In this document: piece after piece, positions 1 to 12,400 of the stretch
Numbering within the stretch: the stretch's first letter is position 1
How the letters are laid out: every line of letters begins with the position of its first letter
NCBI GenBank assembly: GCA_013398055.1
Contig: VZRS01010750.1
Location: 682,001-746,000, forward strand
Direction: 5' to 3'
DNA from: Ifrita kowaldi
Taxonomy: Eukaryota; Chordata; Aves; Passeriformes; Cinclosomatidae
Length of the DNA stretch: 64,000 nt
Program-made: the position numbers and the translations under genes
The notes under the pieces: model-generated
Databases searched by the model: none
Seen by the model: the letters and a program-made list of their open reading frames with translations, nothing else
What the model was told of the DNA's origin: nothing

Positions 1-2220
1 CACTGCATACCAGATGGAATGAAGTGTGCCAGTAACACAATTCGGGTCTTTTCAGAGGATATAACACATACCATCCTTGAATTTATTTCTAGTTTTGTGG
101 ACTAACTTTCTGTATTATCTGTATGTTAAAAATCTAAAGTACTCCTTGAGCTTGATTCATTTTTTCACAAAGAGCTGCAGTCTTCATTTTACACTTTACT
201 TGGTAATTTATCCTCGGTGTTTTGGTTTACTGATTCAGGTCAGTATATCTTGTATTTTTGAACTATAGCAAAACAGAATAACCTTTTCCAGATATTTTAA
301 ATCAGACTTAATTACACAAGTTTTATCTACATGCATTAACTGTAACAAACTTTTGCACCGACTCTCTAGGACGGCACAGTATCATTTTAACCATTATTGA
401 AAATGTCTACATCTGAATATTCCAACACTAAGACATGAGGAGAGAATTGCCATGCTTCTGTAGTAGCATCTGCAGTGAAACATGGAGCTGAACTGCTTAA
501 GCAAGGACAGTCATCACCTACATGCAACTCACAGAATTAATTTTTACATGAAATTATTTATGATCCACAAGTTATCATATTCTGTTTTCTTTTTTCTTCT
601 TGTTCTTTTTTTTTTCATTAAGTTACAAAAAATTAAATTTCAGTACTAGTATGTTTTAATTCTTTGGCACAGTAAGTTGGATTTAAACTGCGTAATTTCT
701 TTTCTCACTTTCCTTCCCTGATCTAATTTGGTTCTTAGGGATAGCCATCTTAGCACCACTAGTGATAATATTTAATACACTATTTAGTTAGTTGCTGCAT
801 GGTCAGAGGTATTTGAGTAGTGAGCAGAAAAATGACATAAAGCCAAAACACTTCTTATTTGAGGAAAGGGTAAGGGGGAGCTTTTCTTCAGAAACATGAT
901 GCAAGTTCTGCTGAAGAATTTCAGATGCTTTGAACTAGAAAAAAAACTTAGAAAATTAGTCTGTCCCATTGAAATGAAGCTATCTTAACAGGCTCAATCT
1001 GCAGCATTCCTTAATCTCCAATTACAAATCAGTACCATTGTCTTTTTCTTTCACAGAATGAGAGACTGCTACTTCAGACATTTCAACTCAACCCAGCTTC
1101 ATCCAATGATTAACTCAATTTTCTGTTGTGTTCAGGAATTTGTAAGCAAGCATTTGCCTCAAGCTTAATTATGTACTTTGTGAGCATCAACAAGATTTAA
1201 GGACTTTTCTGCTTTCAGAAGTTCAATGCTACAGTTTGCTTTACGCACACACAAAAAAACTTACATTATATACTCAGATGTCAATTTAATAATGAGCATT
1301 TAAGGACTTTTAAAATAGGGGGCTGCTTAAAAAAAAGGGCAAGCTTTGTCTTCAGTACAGACGTTTTACTATATTACTGTATGTGAGAAGACACAGAATA
1401 TACAACCAAAATTAGAGCTGCAGATGCCCTTAGAGAACTACTGAACCTGAAATAGTTTTTCAAAAGCATTCCAGATGACTTGGATAACTGTCTTCAACAT
1501 TCTCTTTCTCATGGGGAAAGAAAAAAAACCCCATATATCCTTCTTTAAATTGTAAATGTTGCATTGTCTGTGAAGAATCTATCTTCAATAGGTATTAGAT
1601 TGAGCCCTCATTAGAAAAAAGTACAGACTGCAAAATCTGTCAAATGAGATGAAAGCTTGGCAGCTGGCACTTGTTTTTAATGTTTGATGAACCAAAAAAA
1701 GGAGTCACTGTGAAGGCAAGCACTGATGGGCAGGCAGAGAAGTTCATCTATGAATCAAGACTCTTTTAATAAGTTTGTCTAATTCATTCTTTAAAAAAAA
1801 ATAAAAAGCTTAGAGCAGCAGAGTTTTGAGCTTTTAATATAAGAGGTCTGATGTCTTCAAGGTAAGATTACTTAAGTCATCTTCAGCCTGTTGTTTCAAC
1901 AGCCAACCCAGCAAAAACTGATTAGTATCTTGATTTTTAGCATTAATTGGATCAAAATACCATTTTCCCTGTCCTATAATAGTTGTCAAGGAGTTACAGG
2001 GATTTTTTTAGCTTTTAAAAATCATTACAGTATTTTTATTCTGTGTCATGTATCTTTCCAGTGGCATGCATGTTACGAAGGGTTAATAAATAAACAACTT
2101 ACTGCCTCCTGCAAATGAAAACCCTACAAACATACAGACTGAAAATGCCAATGGAGAATTGTTTTTTGTTTGCAGAGAACAAATAGTTGATATCCCTTTT
2201 TTGGATTTTTGTTCTATCAG
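1..2220 (+). other. CIBAR1: CIBAR1 intron upstream of last exon
   Basis: AT-rich sequence with no convincing coding exon, ending in a pyrimidine-rich stretch and CAG at 2218-2220 that works as the splice acceptor of the next feature. Earlier CIBAR1 exons are therefore expected to lie mostly before this window. A possible but weak penultimate exon at the extreme left edge is discussed in the findings. No RNA gene or recognisable repeat was seen. Confidence 0.5.
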
Positions 2221-2331
2221 ATGTCCCACAGAATGCTAAGAAAAGATGAAGAAGAGGAGGACGAGGAAGATGAAGATGAGGAAGAGGAAGATGAGGAGGA
2301 TGAATCTGGTGCTACTAAGGAAGTGAGATAA
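2221..2331 (+). CDS. CIBAR1: CIBAR1 (FAM92A), last coding exon, partial gene
   Basis: After an acceptor (TTCTATCAG) a phase-0 reading gives 36 residues and then TAA. The motif LRKD is followed by an almost unbroken Glu/Asp run and ends SGATKEVR. Human CIBAR1 ends with LRKD followed by an acidic tail, as I recall it, so the match is by motif, acidity, position at the C-terminus and synteny. In human, CIBAR1 lies immediately beside RBM12B and tail-to-tail with it, as here. The family protein is a BAR-domain factor that binds membranes and works with CBY1 at the base of cilia; the BAR domain itself is not in this window. The acidic run is longer than the human one. An unrelated acidic C-terminal exon is the alternative, but the gene order makes that unlikely. 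Confidence 0.75.
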   Translation: MSHRMLRKDEEEEDEEDEDEEEEDEEDESGATKEVR

Positions 2332-3030
2332 CAAAGCTATTTTAAGAGGGTTCTTTTAAGGAAAAAAAAAAAAACCTTTACCTAAAGGCTTTTGTGTGTT
2401 GGATCTAAAATTTCACCAGGGCTATCTATTTAAAATTCCAACAGGAGCAAGAATCAGCACTAATTCTAAAGTGCCAGACAACAAATGACCCGTTTCAAAG
2501 AATAGAAAAAAATCTGCTGAAAGTGGACAATTTCAGTAGCTAGAAAATTAAATATTTAAATAGATGCCTGTATTATATTTGCGTAGATGTTATATTGTAA
2601 TCACATTTGCTTGAACTTACATGATGAACAGTGTCCAAACATTGCACTAAGCTTTCAAGCAGTTATGAACATTGGTTTTTGTTACTTTGCCAATATATGA
2701 CCTCTCTAGCTACACACCTCTTGAATTTATTAAGCAGTCTAGCTGTACCTGTTATAATTGGGTTTATACATCTTAAAGTAACTGTAGTAATCAAGAAACT
2801 GTCTGCAGCAACAACCTGTTAAGATTTCATTTTGCTATCCACCCTGGATGGCAGAAGGCAGGGTGAGATGTACTTTTTTCTTACTTTCATTTTCCTCAGG
2901 GTTTCATCAGGCCCAGATGACTTTTGATTCCTTTGCACGTACAGAATGAAGTCACAAATAAGGACCTGGCCCAGTATCTATGTTTAATGCTGCTTTGCTT
3001 TTAAATAAAAGTGCCTTCATGATAAAGCTA
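2332..3030 (+). other. CIBAR1: CIBAR1 3'UTR (proposed)
   Basis: Non-coding sequence after the CIBAR1 stop codon up to the first good polyadenylation hexamer. It is T/A-rich, with no long ORF on either strand beyond chance and no recognised repeat. Confidence 0.5.
3004..3009 (+). terminator. CIBAR1: Candidate CIBAR1 polyadenylation signal
   Basis: Canonical AATAAA about 670 bases after the CIBAR1 stop, followed within 40 bases by a GT/T-rich stretch. A second AATAAA at 3641-3646 could serve a longer transcript. Placement is inferred. Confidence 0.45.
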
Positions 3031-6000
3031 GTGGATATTTTATGTAATTGATGTTTATTATATTAATTGACATGCTATATACATAGTTCAAATTTCATGT
3101 GTTTAGCTACACGATTCCGTTACTGATTCCATCAAATATACAAGAAATGACACATTTTGAGTGTAATTTCTTATCCTGTTTGGAGATGGTGGTTATGTGT
3201 GTTCATTTTTTAACAGTGTAGAGTTGTCTGCCAGAAAGCTGCTACCACACTGTTCACCTCCAGCTTTAGTATCTACTAAAGAACGAATGCAGAAGAATTT
3301 AAACTTGTCACTGGGAAAACAATTTTAAGTTACAGTGAAATAGTCTGTCAGTTACAGAACTAAACCGAGAAGTTCATTTATAATATTGATGCTACTTTTC
3401 TCCACTGATGCAAAGTATGCAATATATACCTGTTTTGACATGTGAAAAAAAAGGTTTTGCCAAAAATTAATGTGATGAAAGGAAGTGAAAAGTTCACAAT
3501 GTTTTAAACCCAGAAAATAATTTTACACCAGCATTACACACTATTGACATTGAATTACTGTTGGAGTAAATACAAATGAGCAAAATTTTAAAAGTATCTA
3601 GGTAATTAATTCCCATCTATTTCAGCTACTAAAGCACTCCAATAAATAGTTGTATCACATCAGAATTCTGGTGATCACCACTTTACCATTTCATACGGAA
3701 TGAAGCAGTCCATCTCCAAAACAGATGGCTAACTTCATAACAATTTCAGGTTTTCAAATAATATGCATATATGCAAATAGCAATTATTTGTGTACTATGC
3801 CTTGAGAAGCAATTCTAAAAAAAAGGCAGATATGTTTAGATTAATTGCCCTCTAAAAGATTAGTAGCTAGGGTACAGAAAGAGATTTTTGTTTTCCCCAG
3901 CAGCATCAAATTCATTCTCCCTACATCACAAAAAGTCAACTTTAGGAATTACAGAAAAACTTACAGAAAAGAAGTACAGTGTTGGGCAACCTTGTCTTGC
4001 ATGTGTGATGTCTTAAGTTTGCATGTTGCACAGAAATTGCGACCTCAAAACTATAGATGAAAAGTCCCTGATTAAAATACTTCACAGCCAGAATAATTTA
4101 GAATGTCATTAAACAGTTAAATATTACCTAAAGATACTTCTGCAGAGAATTTTCTTATGGTGCATGCTGCAAGACTGACTTGCAGTAATTCCATTCACTC
4201 ATTTGTATTTTTTATTACTGGCACCTAGATGATGCAGGCTTGTATCCATTCTCGCCTAAACTATTTTGCCACTCTCTTGAACACACTGGCGCATTCCTCT
4301 GGGATTGAGTGTGCTCATCAGACTGTCCAGTTAGACCTTCCCTAAATGCCTCAAGGTGCTTTCGTAGGTGATCAGTATTTCTAGTTTTTGACAACAGAAA
4401 CTGTTCTCCTTTACATCAGAATTTTTGGACAATGGTAGCAAAAGCAACTTCAGAGAAGGCATAACTAAGGAAACTTGCTGTTTTATATCAACATCACAAA
4501 CAGTAGCATTTCATTTGTTACTCTGTACTATGTGGATGGTACTTAAAAAGGAAGAACAGTATTTCAAGCCATGTAATTGTAGACAGTCTCTGATTTGTCC
4601 TTTCTACTGGAAATACAGTGCCTCCAAATGACTAAACATCCAATATTACGAAACCCTATTATCAGGAAATGCTGTCACCACACCATGCACCTGTACCATC
4701 TATCCAGGCAGAAGCAGAATATAATGCCCAGTCTGGAGAGGCAGGGGGAACAGAGACAGACAGACACACATAGACCCAAAACACCAACCAGATAACAGCT
4801 ATAGACTAAGAATCAACTGTCCTATTAACCTTATTATTTAACTGATGCACTGGCATCCCTTCCCAAGTTTCCTATGCTTCAGTGCATCTGTACATACTTT
4901 GAGGTACAGCTCTTCTCTGTATAGACCTTGAAAAAAATAAATTTTTTTGGGCTTCCAATCAAACATTTCAGATTAACCTAAAGTAGTCATAAACTCTAAT
5001 CTGGCTTTAAATGAAATACAAATCAGCTACAGGGCAAACAGAAGACCATTTTGAAATGCCTTAATTATGACCTCTGCTATTACAAGCTTTATGATACTTT
5101 TTATGTGTTCACTAAGGGGGAAAAAACGTGTACCATCCCAAAAACTAGTATTATCGTATCAGCAATTACTCTTAAACTTTTTCTGAGAACAGATATGGTT
5201 TTTCTAAAAGATCATCCCACACTTTATTGGGAAAACAACCTATTGAACTCCCTTACCTTTCCAGCATCCAAGTTTGAAATCTCCTATTGTGTAGTAGCTA
5301 GAAGAGCTTTAAAATCAACGTATCATCAAAAATGTTTAACTGGAGAAGTTAGTTGTATCCACATTTTCAACACACCTTAGTAGTAAAGATACTAGCTTAC
5401 AAAAACAGTCACAAGGAAGTTTTCAACATGATGTTGAAGTATGGGAAGTTTATTTTGAGGATTCTCATGTCTTTATTTTCCCTGCAACATCTTCTGGCTT
5501 CTTGATCTCTTTTACAGTAGCTATTTAATAAAGCACAGAATTGTTGGGGTTTAATTCCTTTTAAGTTCAGAGGATTAAAAACTGTATGATTCTGAAGCTA
5601 ATTCCTATCGGAGAGCAAAAAAACCAGTATGCTAAGTGTTCAGAATTTGAAAACTTGGCCATTACATTTCTTTGTTCAGAGGAATCTACATATACAGACC
5701 TTGCATTATCATTCAAAAAGCTTTTTTCTTGGCACTTAAAACACAGAACAAGTAATATGCAGAAGAAATAAAGCTACACTAACCTTTTAAAAATTAAGAC
5801 AGAAAAAACTTGCTTGTACCAAACAGTTGGCATGGAAGTTTTGCAATCATGTTGATGACTTTACATAAAATAATTAAGATTTGACCACCAGTGAGGGGAG
5901 ATCATGCACTGGAAAGGCTGCCTAGACAGCTCTGGCCTTAAAGCTAATTAACATGCAATGGACAAGGCCTTGAGTAGCCCATTCTAACTGAAACTGCTTT

Positions 6001-6750
6001 GAGGAGGGGATTGGAACAGAGACCTCCCTACTTAATGAATTTCGGATTTTTTGGTATTGCCCAAGCAAAGGTTAAAAGTTTTCACTGCCAAGTTGCAACT
6101 TTGTTGTTTGAGGGGACTGAGACTTAATTCTTCAATACTACAGATACTATCTTGCACAGTTGCAATGTCAAGGAAACTCCTTACCCACACAACCAAAGTT
6201 TCCCACTAAGCCTAAATTTTGAAGACATAGCTTTTCCAAGCTACTTTTTATTTCTTCCTAAAATTTAAATATGCTGGTACAAAACCAATGAAAACAACCC
6301 GTTCTAAATGCTGACACAAGCATTTATTACATTAGAAAATAACATAGTTGGCTGTCAGCTTGGTTGCCAGTGACAGATGTTACTTAAAACTAATCAGAGA
6401 TTGACCTGGAATGCATCCAGACATCATTAGCAAGTTAAAATTCATATTATGCAGCATGTGAAGATAAAACAAAAGACCACTGAAGTCAGAATTCTTGATC
6501 TGATTCCAATATTCATCTTCTGCCTCAAGGTACTACAGGAAACAAGAAAAAAGCCCGTCTAACTGATTAATACAGCCTCTGCAATCTCTGTAAACTACCC
6601 ATCCTTTGCTGTGCTGACAAACTACCAGTTCACTCTTTCCAGAGGAAGCAGCCAGCATCATTCTCACCAGGACCCAGAACTGCTGAACATAATAGTTGAG
6701 ATCATTAACTGTACAAGTTTTAAATATAAGACACACATTTAAATGGCAAT
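3031..6750. other. Space between convergent CIBAR1 and RBM12B; probable 3'UTRs
   Basis: No coding exon is recognisable. The segment is A/T-rich and single-copy looking, with several TTTATT hexamers (AATAAA on the - strand) at 5449-5454, 5472-5477, 6247-6252 and 6323-6328, so the RBM12B transcript may run well into it. CIBAR1 and RBM12B overlap at their 3' ends in human, which makes some antisense overlap likely here. Confidence 0.45.
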
Positions 6751-7039
6751 TTCCTTTTTATTTTAAAAAAGTTGCAAAGCCAGCTAATGAGAACAGGAAG
6801 CTCTGTAACAGGAATGCCTGCAAACACATGAAACCGAATAAAACCTGAAGAGTTTACACAAAAAGAAACAACCAAAAAAAAAAACCTCAGCAATTTTTAA
6901 AATTTTATTAAGCTAACTGCAGTAAGAACTGTCATTTACTAATGCAGGTAGAACTGAAAATCTTCTATTTGAACCGTTTGTGTGGTCAGTCAACCAGCAC
7001 TTATGTTTTTATTCGATGAAAAGACATAAGACTGGCATT

Positions 7040-7074
<35 letters not shown>

Positions 7075-7339
7075 CAAAAAAAACCCAAAAAATTTCACAC
7101 CCCACCCTTTNNNNNNNNNNNAAAAAAACCCAAAGCATTACAGCTCCATCCCTTTATGCCTTGATGTATGACATTCAATGACCTACAGATATTTCAACCA
7201 AGAGCTAAACAACTGAACTGCGTATTATTTACAACCATTGATGGAAACTGTTTCTTTTGCATTTTCCAGTAATTAAAAGTTAAAATAACCGTCAATACTG
7301 TCAAACCTAGAATGTGTTATTAGAGCATCTTTTCCTCCT
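6751..7339 (-). other. RBM12B: RBM12B 3'UTR (proposed)
   Basis: Sequence directly after the RBM12B stop on the - strand. Reverse-strand AATAAA hexamers lie at 7008-7013, 6904-6909 and 6757-6762. Which one is used cannot be decided from sequence alone. The segment is interrupted by a long poly(A) run and an assembly gap. Confidence 0.5.
7048..7121. repeat. Poly(A) run and 11-N assembly gap
   Basis: An A homopolymer of roughly 27 bases or more leads into A/C-rich sequence and then N at 7111-7121. The true length of this stretch is unknown; the gap is probably a homopolymer sequencing failure inside the RBM12B 3'UTR. Confidence 0.9.
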
Positions 7340-9439
7340 TTACAGCAAACTCAACTTAACTTTCCGTGGACCAATGGGCCTATCATTCAGTTCATTAATA
7401 GCAGCCATAGCTTCCTCATAGTTTGTCATAGCAACAATGGCATCACCAGAAGGTAATCCATGTTCATTGTACTGCACAGAAACTGACTCCGGTATCACTC
7501 TGTAGCCATAGAAAAAATCCAGAATCTCATTAGGAGTAGCTTTAAAAGGTAAATTTTTCAATAGAATAGGAACAGCACGCTCAGAACCACCACTGAAATT
7601 TGGATCTGGCATAAATCTTCCTTCAGGAAAACTTCCCATTTTATTATTCCCAAACTCCATTCTGCCAAAAGGTTCATTGTCACCACCAAAATCCATGAGG
7701 GGTGGTGGACCCCTAAAATCCTTCGGAGGGCACATGAAGTCCTCAGGAGGATGTCTAAATTCAGAATGATGCCTAAAGTTCCCAGGGGGACCAAATGAAT
7801 GCATGGGTGGCCCTTGTGGTGGCCCAGATGGTGAACCAACTGGACGGGAGAGGTCACCTCTGTCATACAGATGTGAACGACCGTGCATTTCATTTGGTGC
7901 CGATAATGGTGCAGCTACACCAAACTTCTCCATCTGGTCTTGAGATATAAGTCTTATTAATACTTCTGTTCCCAAAAATGTTTGACGATTTAAATTTTCT
8001 GCTTTCATGGCCTGTTCTTCAGATTTAAATTTCACCAGTGCTTCTCCCAGTCCAACTCCTTTTTCATCATAAAGCAAGTAAATATCATCTTCGTCAATAT
8101 CAAATCTTGCAAAGAACTTTTGCACTTCAATTTTTGATACATCAAATGGAAAATTCCTTACATAAACACACGTCTTAGGGCTGGAATGACCTTCCCGGTA
8201 ACTCTTTTCTGATATGGCCGGCCCGAGATGATCTCTGTCCAGTGATCTTTTCCTCTCACAAGAGTCAATTATTTTCAACATTGACTTTCTTGAAATTGGA
8301 AAAATGTACACAGGACGATTGAGAAGAACCTTTCTATGACATTCCAAAGCAGCCTGATATTCTCTCTCACTCCTTAACACTAAAAAGGCATCTCTAGTCC
8401 TTTTCTGATGCTTGTCTGTTAGAATCTTGATCTGTTTGCTGTGTATATCCAGATCAGGAAAAAAATCTCTCAAATCTCTCTTCTCCACATTAAAAGATAG
8501 GTTTCTTAAGTGTATGTAATATTCCTGGTTGGGAGATGAACGAGAATGTGTTCTTTGTCTCCTTGGTGATCTTGAACGAGAATGCTTCCTTGAATGCATG
8601 TAGCCTGAACTTTTTGGAGAATGGTCTTCGCACAAAAAGTGATCCATTTCATCTGGCATGTCTATCCTCCCACCACATTCAATCCACCGTTCCTCCGTAG
8701 TTGGACTAATTTCTATAAACCTCTGATCCATGTATTGTCTATGACGCTTAAGTCCTTCTAAGGCATCACCAGGTGTAGCACATTTTACCAAGCAATCACC
8801 ATTGTTTAAACCATTGCGGTGCTTTATCAGAATCACTCCATCCACACGTATCCCCGAAAGGAAAGCACGTACTTCAACTTCTGTTGCAGAGTAAGGTATA
8901 CCACGTAGAAATAAGTAACGATCATCTGGGTTAAAGGGGTGAGAATCCTTTCTTAACTGATAGTTTGACTTAGGTATACCCATATCACCATATCTTGTGC
9001 CGTTGGTATGGAAACCAGCCTCCAGGCGATTTGGTGGCCCGTAACTAGGTTTTCTTATTCCTTTTGGAGAAGCTGTAACTAAATGTGGTATATCTCCAAC
9101 ACTTGATGTACTAGAACCGTTAGTACCTGTTCTTCTAGAGCCAGACATAGTTTCTCGTCCCCCACGGTCAAATCGTTTCCGGCTCATTTCTATGGTATTC
9201 TGCATCTCTGCCTTGCTGCTGAGAAAGAGCTCTATGCGCGAGTCCTTGATAAACCCTCCCGAACAGCTCATGGCACGCCGTGCATCTTCATCTGTTGCAA
9301 ATATAATAAAAGCCTCCCCAATCTCTCCTCCAATAATATGCACACCTCCATCAGGAATATTCAATCCCAAGAAGAAACGACGAATATCTGGAGGACCCGC
9401 AACAACAGGAAGGCCCTGTAAACGGATGACTACAGCCAT
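7340..9439 (-). CDS. RBM12B: RBM12B, RNA-binding motif protein 12B, complete coding exon
   Basis: An intact 699-residue ORF, all in one exon as in mammals. The first ATG has A at -3 and G at +4; the upstream in-frame codons contain no ATG. Five RRM-type domains can be seen: about 3-76 (VIRLQGL, EAFIIFAT), 173-248 (YLFLRGI), 305-383 (YIHLRNL, DAFLVL), 423-500 (CVYVRNF, EALVKF) and 622-697 (ILLKNLP, DAIVAM). A short Arg/Ser stretch lies at 286-302 between RRM2 and RRM3. A Pro/Gly/His/Asp linker at about 515-620 (GPP, FRHP, PPEDF, PPKDF) separates RRM4 from RRM5. Human RBM12B is about 1000 residues because this linker is a large repeat array; here it has only about two degenerate units. The role is inferred from the family: nuclear RNA binding, with the exact targets poorly known. 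It is convergent with CIBAR1 and divergent from TMEM67. Confidence 0.97.
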   Translation of the reverse strand: MAVVIRLQGLPVVAGPPDIRRFFLGLNIPDGGVHIIGGEIGEAFIIFATDEDARRAMSCSGGFIKDSRIELFLSSKAEMQNTIEMSRKRFDRGGRETMSGSRRTGTNGSSTSSVGDIPHLVTASPKGIRKPSYGPPNRLEAGFHTNGTRYGDMGIPKSNYQLRKDSHPFNPDDRYLFLRGIPYSATEVEVRAFLSGIRVDGVILIKHRNGLNNGDCLVKCATPGDALEGLKRHRQYMDQRFIEISPTTEERWIECGGRIDMPDEMDHFLCEDHSPKSSGYMHSRKHSRSRSPRRQRTHSRSSPNQEYYIHLRNLSFNVEKRDLRDFFPDLDIHSKQIKILTDKHQKRTRDAFLVLRSEREYQAALECHRKVLLNRPVYIFPISRKSMLKIIDSCERKRSLDRDHLGPAISEKSYREGHSSPKTCVYVRNFPFDVSKIEVQKFFARFDIDEDDIYLLYDEKGVGLGEALVKFKSEEQAMKAENLNRQTFLGTEVLIRLISQDQMEKFGVAAPLSAPNEMHGRSHLYDRGDLSRPVGSPSGPPQGPPMHSFGPPGNFRHHSEFRHPPEDFMCPPKDFRGPPPLMDFGGDNEPFGRMEFGNNKMGSFPEGRFMPDPNFSGGSERAVPILLKNLPFKATPNEILDFFYGYRVIPESVSVQYNEHGLPSGDAIVAMTNYEEAMAAINELNDRPIGPRKVKLSLL

Positions 9440-9467
9440 GCTGAGCTCAACCCACAGCAAAAATCAC
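9440..9467 (-). other. RBM12B: RBM12B 5'UTR start of the coding exon with splice acceptor
   Basis: On the - strand a T-rich tract ends in CTGCAG with AG at 9469-9468, giving 28 untranslated bases before the ATG. This fits a non-coding first exon further 5' at the CpG island. Confidence 0.7.
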
Positions 9468-12400
9468 CTGCAGACAAAAAGGTACACATGATAGCACGTC
9501 TTTAGTACTCAGCTATTACAGTATCTTATCACTTAAGAAGCTAGAGCCTTTTTAATGAATGCCCTTGTCTCATCAAGAGAGAAGGTATCAAAAAACCCAC
9601 AAGTTCACAAGAACAAGATTAAAACACAATTCACTGAATGTTGATTAGTCAGAACAATTTGCTACTCCACCAGCACACGTGCACAAATCTATCACTATTC
9701 CCTACCCTAAGGGCAACAAAATCCACCTAAGTCACTCCTCACCATCCACAATACCTAAAGAACACCTCAAGTCTTTCACGGCATAGTTACTACATGCCAG
9801 AGATCTCTGCCCAGTCCTAAGGAACAAAAAAATTCCGGTTTGCTTTTGAACAGGACACTAGCTGATAAAAGGAGAAAGGAAAAAGAATAACTATGTCACT
9901 GGAAAATGAAGTAATTCAGAAACAGTGATGACTTTACTGCTTTGACAAGTTGCTCTACCCAGTGATCAGTTCTGTTCAATAATGTATGTTTTCTCAGCAT
10001 TCAAAAATGTTGTCTCTTTGACGTAGTCAGAGTATTAACTGCAGCGGCCACAAGCATATCCTAGTTGCCAGCCACAAGTCTGTGAGGAAAAAAGGCTGTG
10101 TATGATCTTGTCACAATACTCAGTGAGAAGTGTTAAGCTTTTGGCAGCTTACCTGGTTCTGCTTTGGAGACCTGATAAATTCTGTAAAATCAACTTAACT
10201 GTGGAAAGAAAACGAAACATAATTAATGGCTGATACCTATACTTTGCTTTACACACTGTGCTACACTGCTGCAGCCCATCCATAGCAGTGGCTAATACTA
10301 AAACCAAGCATGTTATGAACCCACGTGAAGAACTCCTTCCGTGTTCCAAGATGCCATGCACTGCATCTTTCTGTTTCCATTTTAGAAGCAAAAGAAATTC
10401 AAAATTTATGTTGACTTCTGGAAACGATGAAAATACGATGAGATTACTTGGTCATCAATTGTGCCACACTGAACTGTTGCAATGAAACAGACTGACAGTG
10501 TATCGAGGGAACAGTTCTCAACTGAGCTCTTGAAAGTTGCTTAGGTCCATCTCAGGGTTACAGGACATGTCCATTCTTCTGAAATCCACCTGGTTTCAAA
10601 GTTCACAACAAGAGTATGCGACTCACCAGTCCAGCACTGCACTTAACATACACAGTGAAGACCATCAAATGAAAGAGCAAAAATATCCAACAAGGAGAAA
10701 CTTCAGAAAGTACCTAAATTTACAAAGCCAACTTCAGTATTTTCCTTATATCATTACTCTACTGCCTTTCAAACACAAGAACAAGAAAAGCTTGAAAACA
10801 CTGACCTAAACATACCCTGATTTTCAACATTTTCTAACATCACACAATAGCATAACATTCTCAGAACAAACACAAGCCTCTGTAGCAGATTACTGCATCC
10901 CTTTAAAACAAACAACAGCCCAACACTGAGCATTTGAGAACACTCCTCCTACAAACCTTGCTCTGTAAAGCACTAGATCCTGATGATGAGTTATCTATCA
11001 ATAACCATAACTATCACTCCACCTGAACTTAGCAAAACAAGACCAAAACCCAAATTCTGTAACTAAGGGACTCCATGTCACTTCTGTACCAGTACTCTGT
11101 AAGCACAGCAAACCGAAAACAACTGCCCATTTAGAAACTTCACTAAAGACCATCTGTTCTCTGTACTTTTGTGGTGAGTCGACCCCAGCCAGCAGCCAAG
11201 CACCCACACAGCCGATTGTTCACTCCTCGTCCCCATCAGCGGGATGGAAAAGAACAAAGTGGAGAAAACTTGTGGGTCAAGATAAAGACAGTTTCATCAG
11301 TGGAACAAAAAATGCAAAACAAAGGAAATCTCTCACCACCTCCCACAAGCTGACTGATGTCCAGCCTTCCTCCAAATAACTGCCTTGGGAGCCAAGAAAA
11401 AACCCCCCCAAAAGAAACCAAAACCATCAAACAAAATACTTCTTCCTCTGCTTTAGTTTTTGTTGCCAAGCACGACGTTACATGTCACAGAACAGCGCTT
11501 TGGTGAGTTTGGGTCAGCTGTCCCAGCCATATTCCCTCCCAGCTTCTCACCTACTCTGAGCACACTTACTGGAGGAACAGAGTAGAGAAAATAGATAAAG
11601 CCTTGATACTGTGCAAGTGCTGTTCAGCCACAGCCAAAACACCGATGTGTTGTCAACATTCTTTTAGCCACAAATCCAAATTGAACTGTATGGGCTGCTG
11701 TGAAGAACGTTAACTCCATCCCAGCCAGACCCAGAACACTTTACAACGTGTCTTCTCAACAGATGCAATGGCAGTGCCAAAAAGCATGGAGAATTCAAGG
11801 GCAGAATTTTCATACGGCACCTTCGTGTCTTGAAGAAGCAAATCCGCTGCCCTGCTACTTCATGACGCATTTAATCTGTAGTACTTCTGGATTCACAACT
11901 CCGCTTTCTTATCCCAATTTTTAAACATCATTCACAACAGCTCTCCTCCATAATTCTTTGGTGATAAACAGCAAGTTCTCCACGATGCACCAGGGATACA
12001 ATACACAACCTTCAGTGGTGAAAACCAGACACGGTGATTCCAGATCATAATGTGATCTCTAAGAAGTCCACGAACAAATACAAGTTCAAATAGTCAGCTC
12101 TTAGTGACTGTATAATAAACAATCACGCATGGGTAGAAAGCATAGACAAGCCATCCAACAATTTAAAGTGCATAACCAAAAAGAGTTGACTTGTCATGAA
12201 AAGTAAGAGCAATTCATTAACTGAACAAGGACTTCAGAGAGAAGGATTTAGAGAATAGACAACTTCATGCCACAACTTAAAAGCACAGAAGTACATACAG
12301 TTTCGTGGAATTTTATATATGAGCAAAATTGGCTAGAAAACAGTACAACACCTATTCTTCCACGGCCTCGGGAAATTCCAAACATCATTAAAGCCATTTA

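Noticed and set aside
7558..7893. Alternative-frame ORF inside RBM12B
   Set aside because: It is a shadow of the real RBM12B frame, with no homology or codon support.
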